Assembly (NCBI RefSeq): GCF_900091315.1
Contig: NZ_FLSP01000078.1
Span: forward strand, 1-42,483
Direction: 5' to 3'
DNA: 42,483 bases
From: Streptomyces sp. DI166
GTDB lineage: Bacteria; Actinomycetota; Actinomycetes; Streptomycetales; Streptomycetaceae
Shown here: piece after piece, positions 8,700 through 17,057 of the stretch
Position numbering within the stretch: the first letter of the stretch is position 1
Layout: each line of letters starts with the position of its first letter
Translations under genes and position numbers: made by a program
The notes under the pieces: generated by a model
What the model saw: the letters and a program-made list of their open reading frames with translations, nothing else
Databases searched by the model: none
What the model was told of the DNA's origin: nothing

Positions 8700-8743
8700 G
8701 GGGCCGGTCCCCGCGCGAGCCACCCCGCGCGCGGACCGGCCCC
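8700..8743 (+). terminator. Intercistronic stem-loop between binding protein and permease genes
   Basis: An 18-base arm starting GGGGCCGGTCC pairs with its complement across an eight-base loop, with one internal mismatch. In sugar ABC operons such a structure often partly terminates transcription or protects the upstream mRNA, giving more binding protein than permease. That role is inferred here. Confidence 0.7.
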
Positions 8744-8797
8744 GGGCCCGACCCGCCCCCACTGGCACCCGGCACCGACACCTCGAAGGGCCGCACC

Positions 8798-9745
8798 GTG
8801 ACCCTCACCGCATCCGCGAAGCCGATCTCGCCGTCCCGGCCGCCCGCCGTGCGGCGTGCTTGGCAGAAGTTCTCGCCCTACGCCTACATCGCTCCGTTCT
8901 TCACCCTGTTCGCCGCCTTCGGTCTCTTCCCGCTGATCTACACGGCGTTCGTGTCGCTGTACCGGGTCGAACTGCAGACCCCGGGCGACATGGAGTGGCG
9001 CGGCCTGGACAACTACACCGCCCTGCTCAGCGACGACTTCTTCTGGACGTCGCTGCGCAACACGTTCACCATCGGTGTGATCTCCACCGTGCCGCAGCTC
9101 GTCATGGCTCTCGGGCTCGCGCATCTGCTCAACTACAAGCTGCGCGGCCGTACCTTCCTGCGCACGGCCATGCTGCTGCCGTACGCGACGTCCGTGGCCG
9201 CCGCCACCCTGGTCTTCGCCCAGCTCTTCGGCCGTGACTTCGGCCTGATCAACTACGTCCTCGGGCTCGTCGGTATCGACCCGGTGGACTGGCAGACCGG
9301 CACCGTCGCCTCCCAGATCGCCGTCTCCACCATCGTCATCTGGCGCTGGACCGGCTACAACGCCCTGATCTACCTCGCCGGCATGCAGTCCATCCCGGGC
9401 GAGCTGTACGAGGCCGCCGAGATGGACGGCGCATCGAAGTGGCGGCAGTTCTTCCATGTCACGCTGCCCGGACTGCGGCCGACGATCGTGTTCACGGTCA
9501 TCGTCTCCACCATCGGCGCCACTCAACTCTTCGGTGAGCCCCTGCTGTTCGAGGGCTCGGTCTCCGGCGGCATCTCGCACCAGTACCAGACGCTCGGGCT
9601 GTACATGTACGAGCAGGGCTGGGGCTTCTTCCACCTGGGCCGGGCCGCCGCCATCGCCTGGGTGATGTTCCTGCTCATCCTGGTGCTCGTCGGGGTCAAC
9701 ACCCTGATCGCGCGCCGCCGTATCCGCAAGGAGGCCGGCCGATGA
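8798..9745 (+). CDS. ABC sugar transporter permease (CUT1, first subunit)
   Basis: 315 residues, GTG start with a GAAGG-containing ribosome site. Six transmembrane segments are visible, from YIAPFFTLFAAFGLFPLIYTAF at the N-terminus to VMFLLILVLVGVNTLIA at the end. The cytoplasmic EAA loop reads YEAAEMDGASKWRQFFHVTLPGL, the docking site for the shared ATPase. The family pairs with a second permease to form the membrane channel for oligosaccharides. Its stop overlaps the start of the next permease (ATGA), showing translational coupling. No ATPase gene is present in the window; Streptomyces importers of this kind generally use the shared ATPase MsiK, encoded elsewhere. Confidence 0.93.
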   Translation: MTLTASAKPISPSRPPAVRRAWQKFSPYAYIAPFFTLFAAFGLFPLIYTAFVSLYRVELQTPGDMEWRGLDNYTALLSDDFFWTSLRNTFTIGVISTVPQLVMALGLAHLLNYKLRGRTFLRTAMLLPYATSVAAATLVFAQLFGRDFGLINYVLGLVGIDPVDWQTGTVASQIAVSTIVIWRWTGYNALIYLAGMQSIPGELYEAAEMDGASKWRQFFHVTLPGLRPTIVFTVIVSTIGATQLFGEPLLFEGSVSGGISHQYQTLGLYMYEQGWGFFHLGRAAAIAWVMFLLILVLVGVNTLIARRRIRKEAGR

Positions 9746-10644
9746 CCGCGCTCGCCGACCCGCCGGTCAAGCAGCCCACCGCCGACGGCTCCACCCCGGC
9801 CAAACGCCGCCGCTCCCGGGCGGGACGCACCAACCACGGCGGGCCCCTCGCCTACGCCGTCCTGATCGTGGCCGTACTGATCTCCGCGTTCCCCTTCTAC
9901 TGGACGATCGTCGCCGCGAGCCGCTCCAACGCCGACCTGGCGAAGGTGCCGCCGACCCTGCTGCCCGGCCCCAACCTGATGCGCAACTTCGAGGCGGTGA
10001 TGGAGGAGGCGGAGATCGGTAAGGCGCTGCTGAACTCCTTCATCGTCTCCGGGTCGATCACCGTCGGCACCGTGCTGTGCTCCACGCTCGCCGGTTTCGC
10101 CTTCGCCAAGCTCAAGTTCAAGGGCCGCAACGCGCTGCTCGCCCTCACCATCGGCACCATGATGATCCCGCCGCAGCTGGGTGTGATCCCGCTGTTCATG
10201 CTGATCGCCGAACTCCAGTGGGTGAACCAGCTCCAGGCGGTGATCCTGCCGGGGCTCGTCTCCGCCTTCGGTGTGTTCTTCATGCGGCAGTACCTCGTGC
10301 AGTCCCTGCCGGACGAGCTGATCGAGGCCGCCCGCGTGGACGGCGCGTCCACCGCCCGTATCTTCTGGTCGATCGTGGTGCCCATCGCCCGGCCCGGTAT
10401 GGCCGTGCTCGGCCTGCTGACCTTCATGGCCGCCTGGAACGACTTCTTCTGGCCGATCGTCGCGCTGACCTCCTCGGAGCCGACCGTCCAGGTCGCCCTG
10501 CGCCAGCTCGGCGGCGGATACGTCCACGACCAGTCCGTGATCATGGCCGGCACCCTGCTCGGCACCCTGCCCGTGCTGCTCGTCTTCGGCCTGCTGGGCC
10601 GTCAGATCGTCGGCGGCATCATGCAGGGCGCGGTCAAGGGCTGA
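9742..10644 (+). CDS. ABC sugar transporter permease (CUT1, second subunit)
   Basis: 300 residues. Its ATG overlaps the preceding stop. A Lys/Arg-rich N-terminal tail of about 35 residues precedes six transmembrane segments. The EAA loop is IEAARVDGASTARIFWSIVVPIARPG, followed by the conserved FMAAWNDFFWPIV segment of this family's second subunit. It forms the heterodimeric channel with the permease at 8798. Sixty-three bases separate it from the beta-glucosidase gene, which probably shares its transcript because no stem-loop intervenes. Confidence 0.93.
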   Translation: MTALADPPVKQPTADGSTPAKRRRSRAGRTNHGGPLAYAVLIVAVLISAFPFYWTIVAASRSNADLAKVPPTLLPGPNLMRNFEAVMEEAEIGKALLNSFIVSGSITVGTVLCSTLAGFAFAKLKFKGRNALLALTIGTMMIPPQLGVIPLFMLIAELQWVNQLQAVILPGLVSAFGVFFMRQYLVQSLPDELIEAARVDGASTARIFWSIVVPIARPGMAVLGLLTFMAAWNDFFWPIVALTSSEPTVQVALRQLGGGYVHDQSVIMAGTLLGTLPVLLVFGLLGRQIVGGIMQGAVKG

Positions 10645-10707
10645 CCCCGCGGCACCCGCATCCGCCCGTTCCGGCACCACCGTCTCACTCCTGGGAGTCC
10701 CAACCTC

Positions 10708-12126
10708 ATGACCGCGCTCGACACCCGCCCCGACGCCATCACGCACCGCTTCCCGCCGGACTTCCGGTGGGGCACGGCCACGGCGGCGTACCAGATCGAG
10801 GGAGCCGCAGCCGAGGACGGCCGCACCCCGTCGATCTGGGACACCTTCAGCCGTACCCCGGGCAAGGTGCGCAACGGCGACACGGGGGACATCGCCGCCG
10901 ACCACTACCACCGCGTGAGCGAGGACATCGCGCTGATGCGGCGGCTCGGTGTCACCGACTATCGCTTCTCGATCGCCTGGCCGCGGGTGCAGCCGACCGG
11001 CCGCGGGCCCGCGGTGCAGAAGGGGCTGGACTTCTACCGCAGGCTGGTCGACGAGCTGCTGGAGGCCGGCATCCGCCCGGTGGCCACGCTCTACCACTGG
11101 GACCTGCCGCAGGAGCTGGAGGACGCGGGCGGCTGGCCGCACCGCGAGACGGCGTACCGCTTCGGCGAGTACGCGCAGATCATGGCCGACGCGCTCGGCG
11201 ACCGGGTGGCCACCTGGACCACGCTCAACGAGCCCTGGTGCGCGGCCTTCCTCGGCTACGGCAACGGCGTGCACGCCCCCGGCCGTACGTCCAACCTCGC
11301 CTCCCTGCGCGCCGCGCACCACTTCAACCTGGGCCACGGGCTCGCGGTGCAGGCCCTGCGCACCACGCTGGGCACCCGCTCGGAGATCTCCCTCACCCTG
11401 AACCTGCACGCGGTGCGGCCCGACTCGCAGGACCCCGCCGATGTGGACGCCGCCCGGCGCATCGACGCGGTCGGCAACCGGGTCTTCCTCGACCCGGTCT
11501 TCCGCGGCGCCCTGCCGCAGGACCTGATCGAGGACACGGCCGCGGTCACCGACTGGTCCTTCGTGCAGGACGGCGACCTTCAGATCGCCTCCACCCGCAT
11601 CGACTCCCTCGGCATCAACTACTACTCCCCCTCCCTGGTCGCCGCGGTCGCCCCGGAGGCCGTGGTGCCGTTCACCGAGCCGTCCCCGTGGGCGGGCGCG
11701 GAGCAGTACGTGCGGTTCCTGCCCGCACCCGGTCCGCGTACGGCGATGGACTGGCCGATCGACGCGGACGCGCTGCACGAGCTGCTGCTGCGGCTGCGGG
11801 ACGACCTGCCGGGCACCCCGCTGGTGATCACCGAGAACGGCGCGGCGTACGACGACTACGCCGACCCGCAGGGCGAGGTGAAGGACCCCGAGCGGGTGGC
11901 CTACCTGCACGCCCACCTGGCCGCCGTGCACCGGGCCATCGAGGACGGGGCGGACGTGCGGGGCTACTTCCTGTGGTCGCTGCTGGACAACTTCGAGTGG
12001 GCCTACGGCTACAGCAAGCGGTTCGGCATCGTGCACGTGGACTTCGCGACCCAGCGGCGCACCTTCAAGGACAGCGCCCGCTGGTACGCGGAGGTCATCG
12101 CCCGCGGCGGTCTCACAGCCGAATGA
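10708..12126 (+). CDS. GH1 beta-glucosidase, intracellular
   Basis: 472 residues, normal for GH1. The N-terminal signature FRWGTATAAYQIEGA is present; the acid/base Glu lies in TLNEPW and the nucleophile Glu in VITENGAAYDD; the substrate-site segment WSLLDNFEWAYGYSKRFGIVHVD is intact. There is no signal peptide, so it acts in the cytoplasm on imported oligosaccharides, releasing glucose from the non-reducing end. GGGAG lies upstream of the ATG. As the last gene of the importer operon it should complete conversion of glucan fragments to glucose and also remove the inducer. Its last 14 bases overlap the convergent phosphatase gene. Confidence 0.95.
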   Translation: MTALDTRPDAITHRFPPDFRWGTATAAYQIEGAAAEDGRTPSIWDTFSRTPGKVRNGDTGDIAADHYHRVSEDIALMRRLGVTDYRFSIAWPRVQPTGRGPAVQKGLDFYRRLVDELLEAGIRPVATLYHWDLPQELEDAGGWPHRETAYRFGEYAQIMADALGDRVATWTTLNEPWCAAFLGYGNGVHAPGRTSNLASLRAAHHFNLGHGLAVQALRTTLGTRSEISLTLNLHAVRPDSQDPADVDAARRIDAVGNRVFLDPVFRGALPQDLIEDTAAVTDWSFVQDGDLQIASTRIDSLGINYYSPSLVAAVAPEAVVPFTEPSPWAGAEQYVRFLPAPGPRTAMDWPIDADALHELLLRLRDDLPGTPLVITENGAAYDDYADPQGEVKDPERVAYLHAHLAAVHRAIEDGADVRGYFLWSLLDNFEWAYGYSKRFGIVHVDFATQRRTFKDSARWYAEVIARGGLTAE

Positions 12127-13345
12127 CGATCAGCGCGGTGTCGTCCGTGTTGCCCTGAGGCGGCAGGAGGTCCGCCAGGAGGACGTCGGCCAGGGCCTCG
12201 GGGTCGAGGTCCCGGTGCCGGGCCAGGGAGTCCGCCAGCCGGGCGAGGCCGACGTCGACGTCCTCGTCGCGGCGCTCGAAGAGACCGTCGGTGTAGAGCA
12301 CCAGTACGGTGCCGTCGGCGAACGGGGCGCTGGCCTGGAGCCGGGGGATGTGCTCGGGGCGGGCGCCGAGCGGGGGGTCGGTGGCCTGGTCGAGGAAGAC
12401 CACCGAGCCGTCGGGGCGCAGCAGCGCCGGCGGGGGGTGTCCGGCGCAGCTGTAGATGATGGTGCGGTCGTCCCAGTCGACGAAGGCCGTGGCGACGGTG
12501 GTGGACTCGGCGCCCTCGACGGAGCGGGCGTACAGGCCGAGGGCGTCCAGTGCCTCGGCCGGGCCGTCCGCGACCCGGCAGGCCGCGCTCAGGGCGCTGC
12601 GCAGCTGGCCCATGGCGCAGGCGGCGACCAGTCCGTGGCCGACGACGTCCCCGACGGCGACCGCGAGGGATCCGTCGGGGAGGTCGACCAGGTCGTACCA
12701 GTCGCCGCACACGTTCAGCCCGCCGACGGCGGGCCGGTAGCGTACGGCGGCTCCGTGCGGGCCGGTCGGGCCGGGCGGCGGCAGCATGGCGTCCTGGAGG
12801 GCGAGCGCGACCTCGCGTTCGTGGGCGTGCGCCCTGCGGAGCCGCTCGTTGACCTCCTGGAGCTCACGGGCCCGGGTGTACAGCTCGGCCTCCAGCACGC
12901 GCGAGCGGGTGTCGCTGCCGCCGTCGCCGCCGAACGCCCGGATCAGGTCGGTGACTTCCTCGACCCGGTGCACGAGCAGCACCACGCGCCCGTCCTTGTC
13001 GACTACGGGGGCGTTGACCGGGCTCCAGTAGTGCTCGTGCCAGTGGCCCGGCCGGTCGGCGTCCTCGATGTCGTAGCGCAGCAGCGCCATGGTGTCCCGC
13101 TGGCCGGTGGCCACCGCCCGTTCCATCGACTCCCGGGTCTCCCGCATGCCGGCCGCCGCGGGCTCGTTCGGGTTCTCGGGGAAGACGTCGAAGATGTAGC
13201 GGCCCAGCAGCTGTTCGCGGGTGCGTCCGGCCAGCCGCAGGAAGTCCTCGTTGGCGTCGACGTAGACGAGGTCCGGGGTGAGCAGTGCCACCATGCCCGG
13301 CAGGGCATGGAAGACCTCCGCATAGTCGATGTGCGGTTCCGTCAT
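12113..13345 (-). CDS. PAS-PP2C (SpoIIE/RsbU-type) serine phosphatase
   Basis: 410 residues from the ATG at 13345, which has AAGGCAGG upstream. An N-terminal PAS domain (residues about 8-130; LLTPDLVYVDANEDFLRLAGRT) is followed by a coiled-coil stretch rich in Glu/Arg and a PP2C_SIG domain (about 190-405). Metal-binding and catalytic motifs are present: CGDWYDLV, VGDVVGHG, SCAGHPPPALL, LYTDGLFERRDE and DDTALIVIRL. Proteins of this type dephosphorylate anti-anti-sigma factors and so release alternative sigma factors; the PAS domain would sense a ligand or redox state. No anti-sigma or antagonist gene lies beside it. It diverges from the kinase gene at 13576 over a 230-base region. Confidence 0.9.
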   Translation of the reverse strand: MTEPHIDYAEVFHALPGMVALLTPDLVYVDANEDFLRLAGRTREQLLGRYIFDVFPENPNEPAAAGMRETRESMERAVATGQRDTMALLRYDIEDADRPGHWHEHYWSPVNAPVVDKDGRVVLLVHRVEEVTDLIRAFGGDGGSDTRSRVLEAELYTRARELQEVNERLRRAHAHEREVALALQDAMLPPPGPTGPHGAAVRYRPAVGGLNVCGDWYDLVDLPDGSLAVAVGDVVGHGLVAACAMGQLRSALSAACRVADGPAEALDALGLYARSVEGAESTTVATAFVDWDDRTIIYSCAGHPPPALLRPDGSVVFLDQATDPPLGARPEHIPRLQASAPFADGTVLVLYTDGLFERRDEDVDVGLARLADSLARHRDLDPEALADVLLADLLPPQGNTDDTALIVIRL

Positions 13346-13575
13346 GCACTGCCTGCCTTGGCGCCGACCGTCGGTGAGCTGTTCCAAGATAGGAGTGATC
13401 TCGCCACCCGTCCCCGGCAGTACTCCGTTCGAGGGGTGGCGCGTTCACCTGTACGGCCCTCTGCGGCCGTCACAGGGGCCGGGCCGGGGGTGTGAGGGCG
13501 GCGCAACCGAAGTTCCCACACGGTCTAACAGGTCGGAAACCGCCCGCCGTCGCGGTCGGTCTAGCTTCATGACGC

Positions 13576-15597
13576 ATGAGGGTGCGGAAGTCGTCACGGC
13601 CGGTGATCGGCTGGCGCAGCGTCAGGGGCCGGGTGGCCGTGGTCATCGCGGTCCCGATCTGTCTGCTGCTGGGTGTGGCCGGGTATGCCGTGCACGAGCG
13701 GGCCGAGGCGGTGGGCGCGGCGCGGACGACACGCGCCGAGGTCGGTCTCAGCCTGCGGGTGCAGTCCCTGGTCCATCACTTACAGCGCGAACGGGGCCTG
13801 ACCAACGGCCTGTTGGGCGGGGAGAAGGAGTTCCGGGAGCCGCTCGCCGCGGTGCGCGGGCGAGTTGACGCGGCGCTGCGTGAGATGCGCGACGAGGACG
13901 CGGTGAACGGGGTGGTCCAGCGGCGGCTGAAGCGCCTTTCCCAGGTCCGTTCGGCCGCCGACGCGGGGAAGGCCGATCCGGGCGCGACCCTGACCTTCTA
14001 CACCGACGCCGTCGAGGCACTCAACGCCGTCGATCCGGCGGCGCGGACCACGGCGGGCGCCGACCGCCAACTGCGCGACGGGCTGGCCGCGTTGCGCGAA
14101 CTGGCCGCGGCGAAGGAGTCCGTCGCGCTCGAACGCGGCTTCCTCAACGGCGTGTTCGCCCGCGGTGCCTTCCGCGGCGGCGAGTACCTCACCTTCACCG
14201 AGGTACGGGCCACCCGCGTCGCCGCCCTCGCCCGCTTCCGGCAGGTCGCCACGGATTCCCAGCGGGCCGCCCTGACGAAGGCCCTCGGGACCGAGAGCGC
14301 CGAGCGCGCCACGTCCTTCGAGAAGCGGGCGGAGGCGGCTGCCGACGGCTCGGCGCTGACCGCCGACGCCCGCACCTGGTGGGACGCGATGACCGTACTC
14401 GTCGACGATCTGCACGGCGTCCAGCGGTCGCTCGGGGACGACGTACGTCGGCGCGCCGATGCATTGCGCAACGACGCCGAAGCGGAACTGGCGGCGTTCC
14501 TCCTCGCCGGAGCGCTCCTGTCCGCTCTCCTCGCCGGTTTCGCGGCCTTCGCCGCCCGCTCCCTGACCCGCCCGCTGGGCGCCCTGGCCGAGGCCGCGCA
14601 TCATGTGGCACGGCACCGGCTGCCCGAGGCGGTCGCCCGGATCCAGCGCTCGCCGCGCGAACCCGCCGAGCCCCCAAAGGACGTACCGGACGATCTGCTG
14701 GGCGGCGCCGAGGAGATCGCCAGGGTCGCCAAGTCCCTGCGCGAGGTGGAGCGGACCGCCCTCCACCTGGCCGCCGAGCAGGCCGGTCTGCGCCGCAACA
14801 CCACCGAGTCCCTGGCCAACCTCGGCCGCCGCAACCAGAATCTCGTACGCCGCCAACTCGGCCTCATCACCCGTCTGGAGCGCCAGGAACTCGACCCGGA
14901 CGCCCTCGCCGAGCTGTTCGAACTCGACCACCTGGCCACCCGGATGCGGCGCAACGCCGAGAGTCTGCTCGTCCTCGCCGGGCAGAATCCGCCGCGGCCC
15001 ACGACGGCACCGGCGAGTGGACTGGAGGTCGTGCAGTCCGCCGTCGCCGAGGTGGAGCAGTACCGGCGGGTCCTGATCACGACGGTGGAGCCGGTGCGGG
15101 TGCATGGGCACGCCGTCTCCGACGTGGCCCACCTGCTCGCCGAGCTGATCGAGAACGGGCTGACCTTCTCGCCGCCGACCGAGGCGGTCGAGGTCCACGG
15201 CTGGCACGACGACGCGGACGGCGTGTACTGCTTCGCCGTCGTCGACCACGGCGTCGGCATGCCGGAGCCGGACCGCGAGCAGGCCAACGCCCGGCTCGCG
15301 GACCACCCCGGCTCGGACGAGGACGCCTTCCTCGCCGCGCCCACCCGGTTCCTCGGCCTGCTGGTCGTCGGCCGGCTCGCGCACCGCCTCGGTGCGGGCA
15401 CCCAGGTCCACCTCTTCGACACCCCGGGCGGCGGTCTGTCCGCCCTCGTCACCCTCCCCAAGCGCCTCCTCGCCCCCGCGCAGGACGCCGCTGCCCCGTC
15501 CCTGCCCGCACGGCCCGCCGTCGCCGCCCTGCTCAACGGCTTCCGAGCAGGTGTCGCCCGCGCGGAGGCCGGCACCGCACAAGGAGCGTCCTCATGA
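13576..15597 (+). CDS. Nitrate/nitrite-sensor-like histidine kinase, conservon CvnA type
   Basis: 673 residues. A membrane segment (about 20-39) and a second near 305-328 bracket an extracytoplasmic all-helical region with the NIT-type phrase LQRERGLTNGLLGG. After a HAMP-like linker comes the CvnA dimerisation region (NLGRRNQNLVRRQLGLITRLE ... DHLATRMRRNAESLLVLAG), then a HATPase domain (ELIENGLTFSPP, VVDHGVGMPE). The stop overlaps the roadblock gene start, as cvnA overlaps cvnB in Streptomyces conservons. Codon 69 is TTA (13780-13782), the only in-frame TTA I found in the window, so translation probably depends on the bldA tRNA. A good ribosome site is lacking before the ATG. Confidence 0.88.
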   Translation: MRVRKSSRPVIGWRSVRGRVAVVIAVPICLLLGVAGYAVHERAEAVGAARTTRAEVGLSLRVQSLVHHLQRERGLTNGLLGGEKEFREPLAAVRGRVDAALREMRDEDAVNGVVQRRLKRLSQVRSAADAGKADPGATLTFYTDAVEALNAVDPAARTTAGADRQLRDGLAALRELAAAKESVALERGFLNGVFARGAFRGGEYLTFTEVRATRVAALARFRQVATDSQRAALTKALGTESAERATSFEKRAEAAADGSALTADARTWWDAMTVLVDDLHGVQRSLGDDVRRRADALRNDAEAELAAFLLAGALLSALLAGFAAFAARSLTRPLGALAEAAHHVARHRLPEAVARIQRSPREPAEPPKDVPDDLLGGAEEIARVAKSLREVERTALHLAAEQAGLRRNTTESLANLGRRNQNLVRRQLGLITRLERQELDPDALAELFELDHLATRMRRNAESLLVLAGQNPPRPTTAPASGLEVVQSAVAEVEQYRRVLITTVEPVRVHGHAVSDVAHLLAELIENGLTFSPPTEAVEVHGWHDDADGVYCFAVVDHGVGMPEPDREQANARLADHPGSDEDAFLAAPTRFLGLLVVGRLAHRLGAGTQVHLFDTPGGGLSALVTLPKRLLAPAQDAAAPSLPARPAVAALLNGFRAGVARAEAGTAQGASS

Positions 15598-16013
15598 CCA
15601 CCGCCGTCCAGAGCTTCGGCTGGCTCATCTCGGACTTCGTCCGCACGGCGGACGGCGTCACCGACGCCGTCGCCGTCTCCTCCGACGGCCTGCTCATGGC
15701 CGCCTCGGACAACCTCGGCCGGGATCGCGCCGACCATCTCGCCGCGATCGTCTCCGGCATCACCAGCCTCGCCCAGAACGCGGCGACGGCCCACGGCTTC
15801 CACGGCATGAAGCTCGTCATGATCGAGATGCTGGGCGGCTTCCTCATGGTCGGCCGCATCCGCGACGGCAGCTGCCTCGGCGTCCTCGCGGCGGAGGGGT
15901 GCGACGTCGGCCTGGTGGGCTACGAGATGGCCGTCCTCGCCGACCGCGCGGGCGACCTGCTCACGCCGCAACTGGTGCGCGAGCTCCAGTCCGGGGTCGG
16001 GCTGCCCGGGTGA
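15594..16013 (+). CDS. Roadblock/LC7-domain protein, conservon CvnB type
   Basis: 139 residues. AAGGAG precedes the ATG, which overlaps the kinase stop. Typical CvnB features are the start (SFGWLISDFVRTADGVTDAVAVSSDGLLMAAS), the central LAAIVSGITSLAQNAA helix and the C-terminal MAVLADRAGDLLTPQLVRELQ. Roadblock proteins bind small GTPases and act as activators or scaffolds. Here the expected partners, a DUF742 protein (CvnC) and a Ras-like GTPase (CvnD), are missing downstream; the next 290 bases are non-coding. The pair may use a GTPase encoded elsewhere. A 15-base palindrome begins within the stop codon. Confidence 0.9.
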   Translation: MTTAVQSFGWLISDFVRTADGVTDAVAVSSDGLLMAASDNLGRDRADHLAAIVSGITSLAQNAATAHGFHGMKLVMIEMLGGFLMVGRIRDGSCLGVLAAEGCDVGLVGYEMAVLADRAGDLLTPQLVRELQSGVGLPG

Positions 16014-16026
16014 GTAGTCACTACTC
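16012..16026. promoter_or_regulatory. Perfect odd-centred palindrome at the end of the roadblock gene
   Basis: GAGTAGT, a single C, then ACTACTC: seven perfectly matched bases either side. The one-base centre makes an RNA hairpin of full length impossible, so a protein-binding site is more likely than a terminator. It overlaps the stop codon and starts the 290-base non-coding region before the CBS gene. The role is unknown. Confidence 0.4.
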
Positions 16027-16184
16027 GTCCTCGCGGCCGGGGCTTGAGGGGAACCGAGCGGGGACCCCGGTGTCGCCGAACAAGACCGCCGCCCCCGCAT
16101 TCCTGGGCTACGGCACGACGGTTCCAGCGGTTCGCGGGCGATACCTGAGCAATCCGTGCTCGACTGCTGTTACGGCTGGCGAAC

Positions 16185-16200
16185 GGGCCTTACAAGGTCC
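16185..16200. promoter_or_regulatory. Dyad GGGCCTTACAAGGTCC upstream of the CBS-BON gene
   Basis: A 16-base imperfect palindrome with six paired positions of eight, about 100 bases before the CBS gene. It has the shape of sites bound by NarL-type dimers, and a NarL-type regulator lies at 17058, but the link is only a suggestion. Confidence 0.35.
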
Positions 16201-16303
16201 ACACCCCCATTCCGGCTACGTTTGGGGTGGGAGGCCGAGGGAATCACCGAGGCACCACGGGACGCTTCCTTTTACAACGGTGGTGAGAGAAAGGAATGCC
16301 TCG

Positions 16304-16981
16304 ATGAACCACCTGAGGGTGCGCGACGTGATGAGCGACGCGGTCGTCCGGGTCCAGGGCGGTACACCGTTCAAGGAAATCGCCCATCTGTTGCAGGAGT
16401 ACGACATCACCGCGGTTCCCGTGGTGGACGATCAGGACCGCCCGCTGGGCGTGGTGTCCGAGGCCGACCTCCTGCACAAGATGCGCAGTGTGCAGGACGA
16501 CACCGACACTCCCGAGGCCACGGCACCTCCGGACAAGGCCCGTGCCACCGACGCGGCCGGGCTGATGACCTCCCCACCGCTGTGTGCCCGCGAGGACTGG
16601 AGCGTGGTCGAGGCGGCCCGCATGATGGCCGAGCACGGTGTCAAGCGGCTGCTCGTCACCGGCGACGACGGACGCCTCATCGGCGTGGTCAGCCGGAGCG
16701 ACCTGCTGCGCGTGTTCCTCCGCACGGACCAGGCGATCCGGAGAGAAATCGTTGAGGAGATCCTCGTCAAGGAACTGGGCGAGGCACCCTCGGCCGTGCA
16801 GGTGGACGTGACGCATGGCCATGTCGTCCTGACCGGACACCTCTCCTCCCCTGCCGCGGTCCCCGTCCTTGAGGCGCTGTGCCGCAATGTCGACGGTGTG
16901 GTGGAGGTGGAGTTCCGCAGCGTCACCGCGGCGGACCCGCACGAACCTCTGGAGCCATCAGCGCCCACCGCGCGCGCCTGA
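16304..16981 (+). CDS. Tandem CBS domain protein with C-terminal BON domain
   Basis: 225 residues from the ATG at 16304, with AGAAAGGA upstream. CBS motif 1 (about 8-60, VRDVMSDAVVRV ... ITAVPVVDDQDRPLGVVSEADLL) and CBS motif 2 (about 88-145, VKRLLVTGDDGRLIGVVSRSDLLRVFL) form one Bateman module that usually binds adenine nucleotides. The BON domain (about 150-212, VQVDVTHGHVVLTGHLSSPAAVPVLEALCRNVDGVVEVE) is associated with membrane or phospholipid contact. Such proteins are common in actinobacterial stress and hypoxia regulons. It is convergent with the two-component pair that follows; the 76-base gap has no clear stem-loop. Confidence 0.9.
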   Translation: MNHLRVRDVMSDAVVRVQGGTPFKEIAHLLQEYDITAVPVVDDQDRPLGVVSEADLLHKMRSVQDDTDTPEATAPPDKARATDAAGLMTSPPLCAREDWSVVEAARMMAEHGVKRLLVTGDDGRLIGVVSRSDLLRVFLRTDQAIRREIVEEILVKELGEAPSAVQVDVTHGHVVLTGHLSSPAAVPVLEALCRNVDGVVEVEFRSVTAADPHEPLEPSAPTARA

Positions 16982-17057
16982 AGGACGCGCGGTCACTCGG
17001 GTTTCGCGTCACAGCCCCGGACGCCTCACCGCCGACGGCTCCTCCACGGGGCCGGTC

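Noticed and set aside
9523..12036. A reading frame of more than 800 codons opposite the second permease and GH1 genes
   Set aside because: The real genes on the plus strand have intact motifs; the antisense product is Arg/Gly/Val-rich without family features.
3238..12126. Calling the locus the cellulose-utilisation cebR-cebEFG-bglC cluster
   Set aside because: The layout is similar, but the GH81 enzyme between the regulator and importer and the variant operators point to beta-1,3-glucan. Names were withheld.
16982..17057. Terminator between the CBS gene and the response regulator
   Set aside because: I could not find a stable stem-loop in this short convergent gap.
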